From NCBI RefSeq assembly GCF_050864855.1, contig NZ_JBOZWW010000006.1, positions 1 through 13,441 on the forward strand: DNA of 13,441 nucleotides. The letters are read 5' to 3'. Positions 13,256 through 13,441 of the stretch are shown one piece after another. The position numbers were made by a program, and so were the translations under genes. A model generated the notes under the pieces. That model was not told where the DNA came from. It saw only the letters and a program-made list of their open reading frames with translations, and did not search any database. How positions within the stretch are numbered: the stretch's first letter is position 1; every line of letters begins with the position of its first letter. The stretch is from Cardinium hertigii_C (lineage in GTDB: Bacteria > Bacteroidota > Bacteroidia > Cytophagales > Amoebophilaceae).

Positions 13256-13441
13256 TTATTGAATTCTCTTTTCAAATTTAATTAAAAAATGTGCTATAGC
13301 CTCACTCCAATTATGAATAGGCATGGTCCACTTTTTGGTCATGTAGTTAATAGTTAAATATAAGGTTTTAAAAACAGCTATATCGTTAGGAAATACTCTT
13401 TTATTTTTAGTAACTCTACGGAATTGGCTATTTACAGATTC
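13256..13441 (-). CDS. IS256-family (mutator-type) transposase, C-terminal 61 residues, partial
   Basis: On the minus strand the frame reads ESVNSQFRRVTKNKRVFPND, IAVFKTLYLTINYMTKKWTM, PIHNWSEAIAHFLIKFEKRI and Q, then stops at 13256-13258. The E-x-xN-x-xxRxVTKxxxxFPND and KKWTMPIxxW motifs are the standard C-terminal signature of IS256-type DDE transposases; the first Glu here may be the third catalytic residue. The rest of the gene lies beyond 13441. No defect is visible in the part seen. Confidence 0.88.
   Translation of the reverse strand, partial: ESVNSQFRRVTKNKRVFPNDIAVFKTLYLTINYMTKKWTMPIHNWSEAIAHFLIKFEKRIQ

Larger units (their letters stand above)
13218..13441 (-). mobile_element. IS256-family element, 3' end only (cut by the window edge)
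   Basis: The element holds the transposase C-terminus plus an outer end that reads, minus strand, ATTTTACACACTTAATTGGA then CAGAGCC, ending at 13218. This is the usual style of an IS256/mutator-type end. The other end lies outside the window, so a target duplication cannot be tested. Confidence 0.75.

Noticed and set aside
1..13441. CRISPR array, tRNA, rRNA
   Set aside because: No regularly spaced repeats and no cloverleaf or rRNA-like sequence were seen on either strand by eye.

Overview
This is an AT-rich window crowded with mobile elements, and it reads like accessory DNA of an intracellular or endosymbiotic bacterium. The evidence is low GC, decayed transposons of several families, an Rpn-type (PD-(D/E)XK) nuclease/transposase gene, a bacterial group II intron and a giant, poorly recognisable secreted-protein-like gene. 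From memory, this element mix and the Rpn sequence type fit Amoebophilus/Cardinium-like Bacteroidota best. Rickettsiales and Rickettsiella-like hosts are not excluded, and nothing in the window fixes the taxonomy. No rRNA, tRNA or CRISPR array was seen.

Layout. Positions 1-1233 are the wreck of one or more Tn3-family transposons: an internal tnpA piece, a 322-bp element with perfect 32-bp inverted repeats, the 3' part of a serine resolvase gene, the last codons of a tnpA and a 39-bp Tn3/Tn21-type terminal repeat ending at 1233. Positions 1234-1581 have no gene. Positions 1582-8442 are one continuous frame of 2287 codons, broken only by a single TAA at 5125-5127. It encodes a giant protein with Gly-rich, collagen-like blocks in its first half and coiled coils, a Cys-spaced stretch and an N/Q/S-rich tail in its second half. 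I do not recognise its function. Positions 8443-8751 are non-coding with inverted repeats.

Positions 8752-13178 are a single rpn gene interrupted twice. A 2249-bp group II intron (8788-11036) sits exactly between codons 12 and 13. It has a complete domain V, a domain VI with a bulged branch-point A, and a 485-aa reverse transcriptase/maturase. An IS5-family element (11397-12681, transposase on the minus strand) interrupts the second exon with a direct repeat ATAAT on each side. Removing both insertions restores a clean 295-aa Rpn protein. Positions 13218-13441 are the 3' end of an IS256-family element on the minus strand, cut by the window edge.

How it fits together. Nothing looks like a metabolic operon. 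The giant gene is the only non-mobile cargo and lies between mobile elements. The main points of interest are its lone in-frame stop, its unusual architecture, and the nested rpn/intron/IS locus, where the intron could be spliced without loss but the IS insertion kills the gene.
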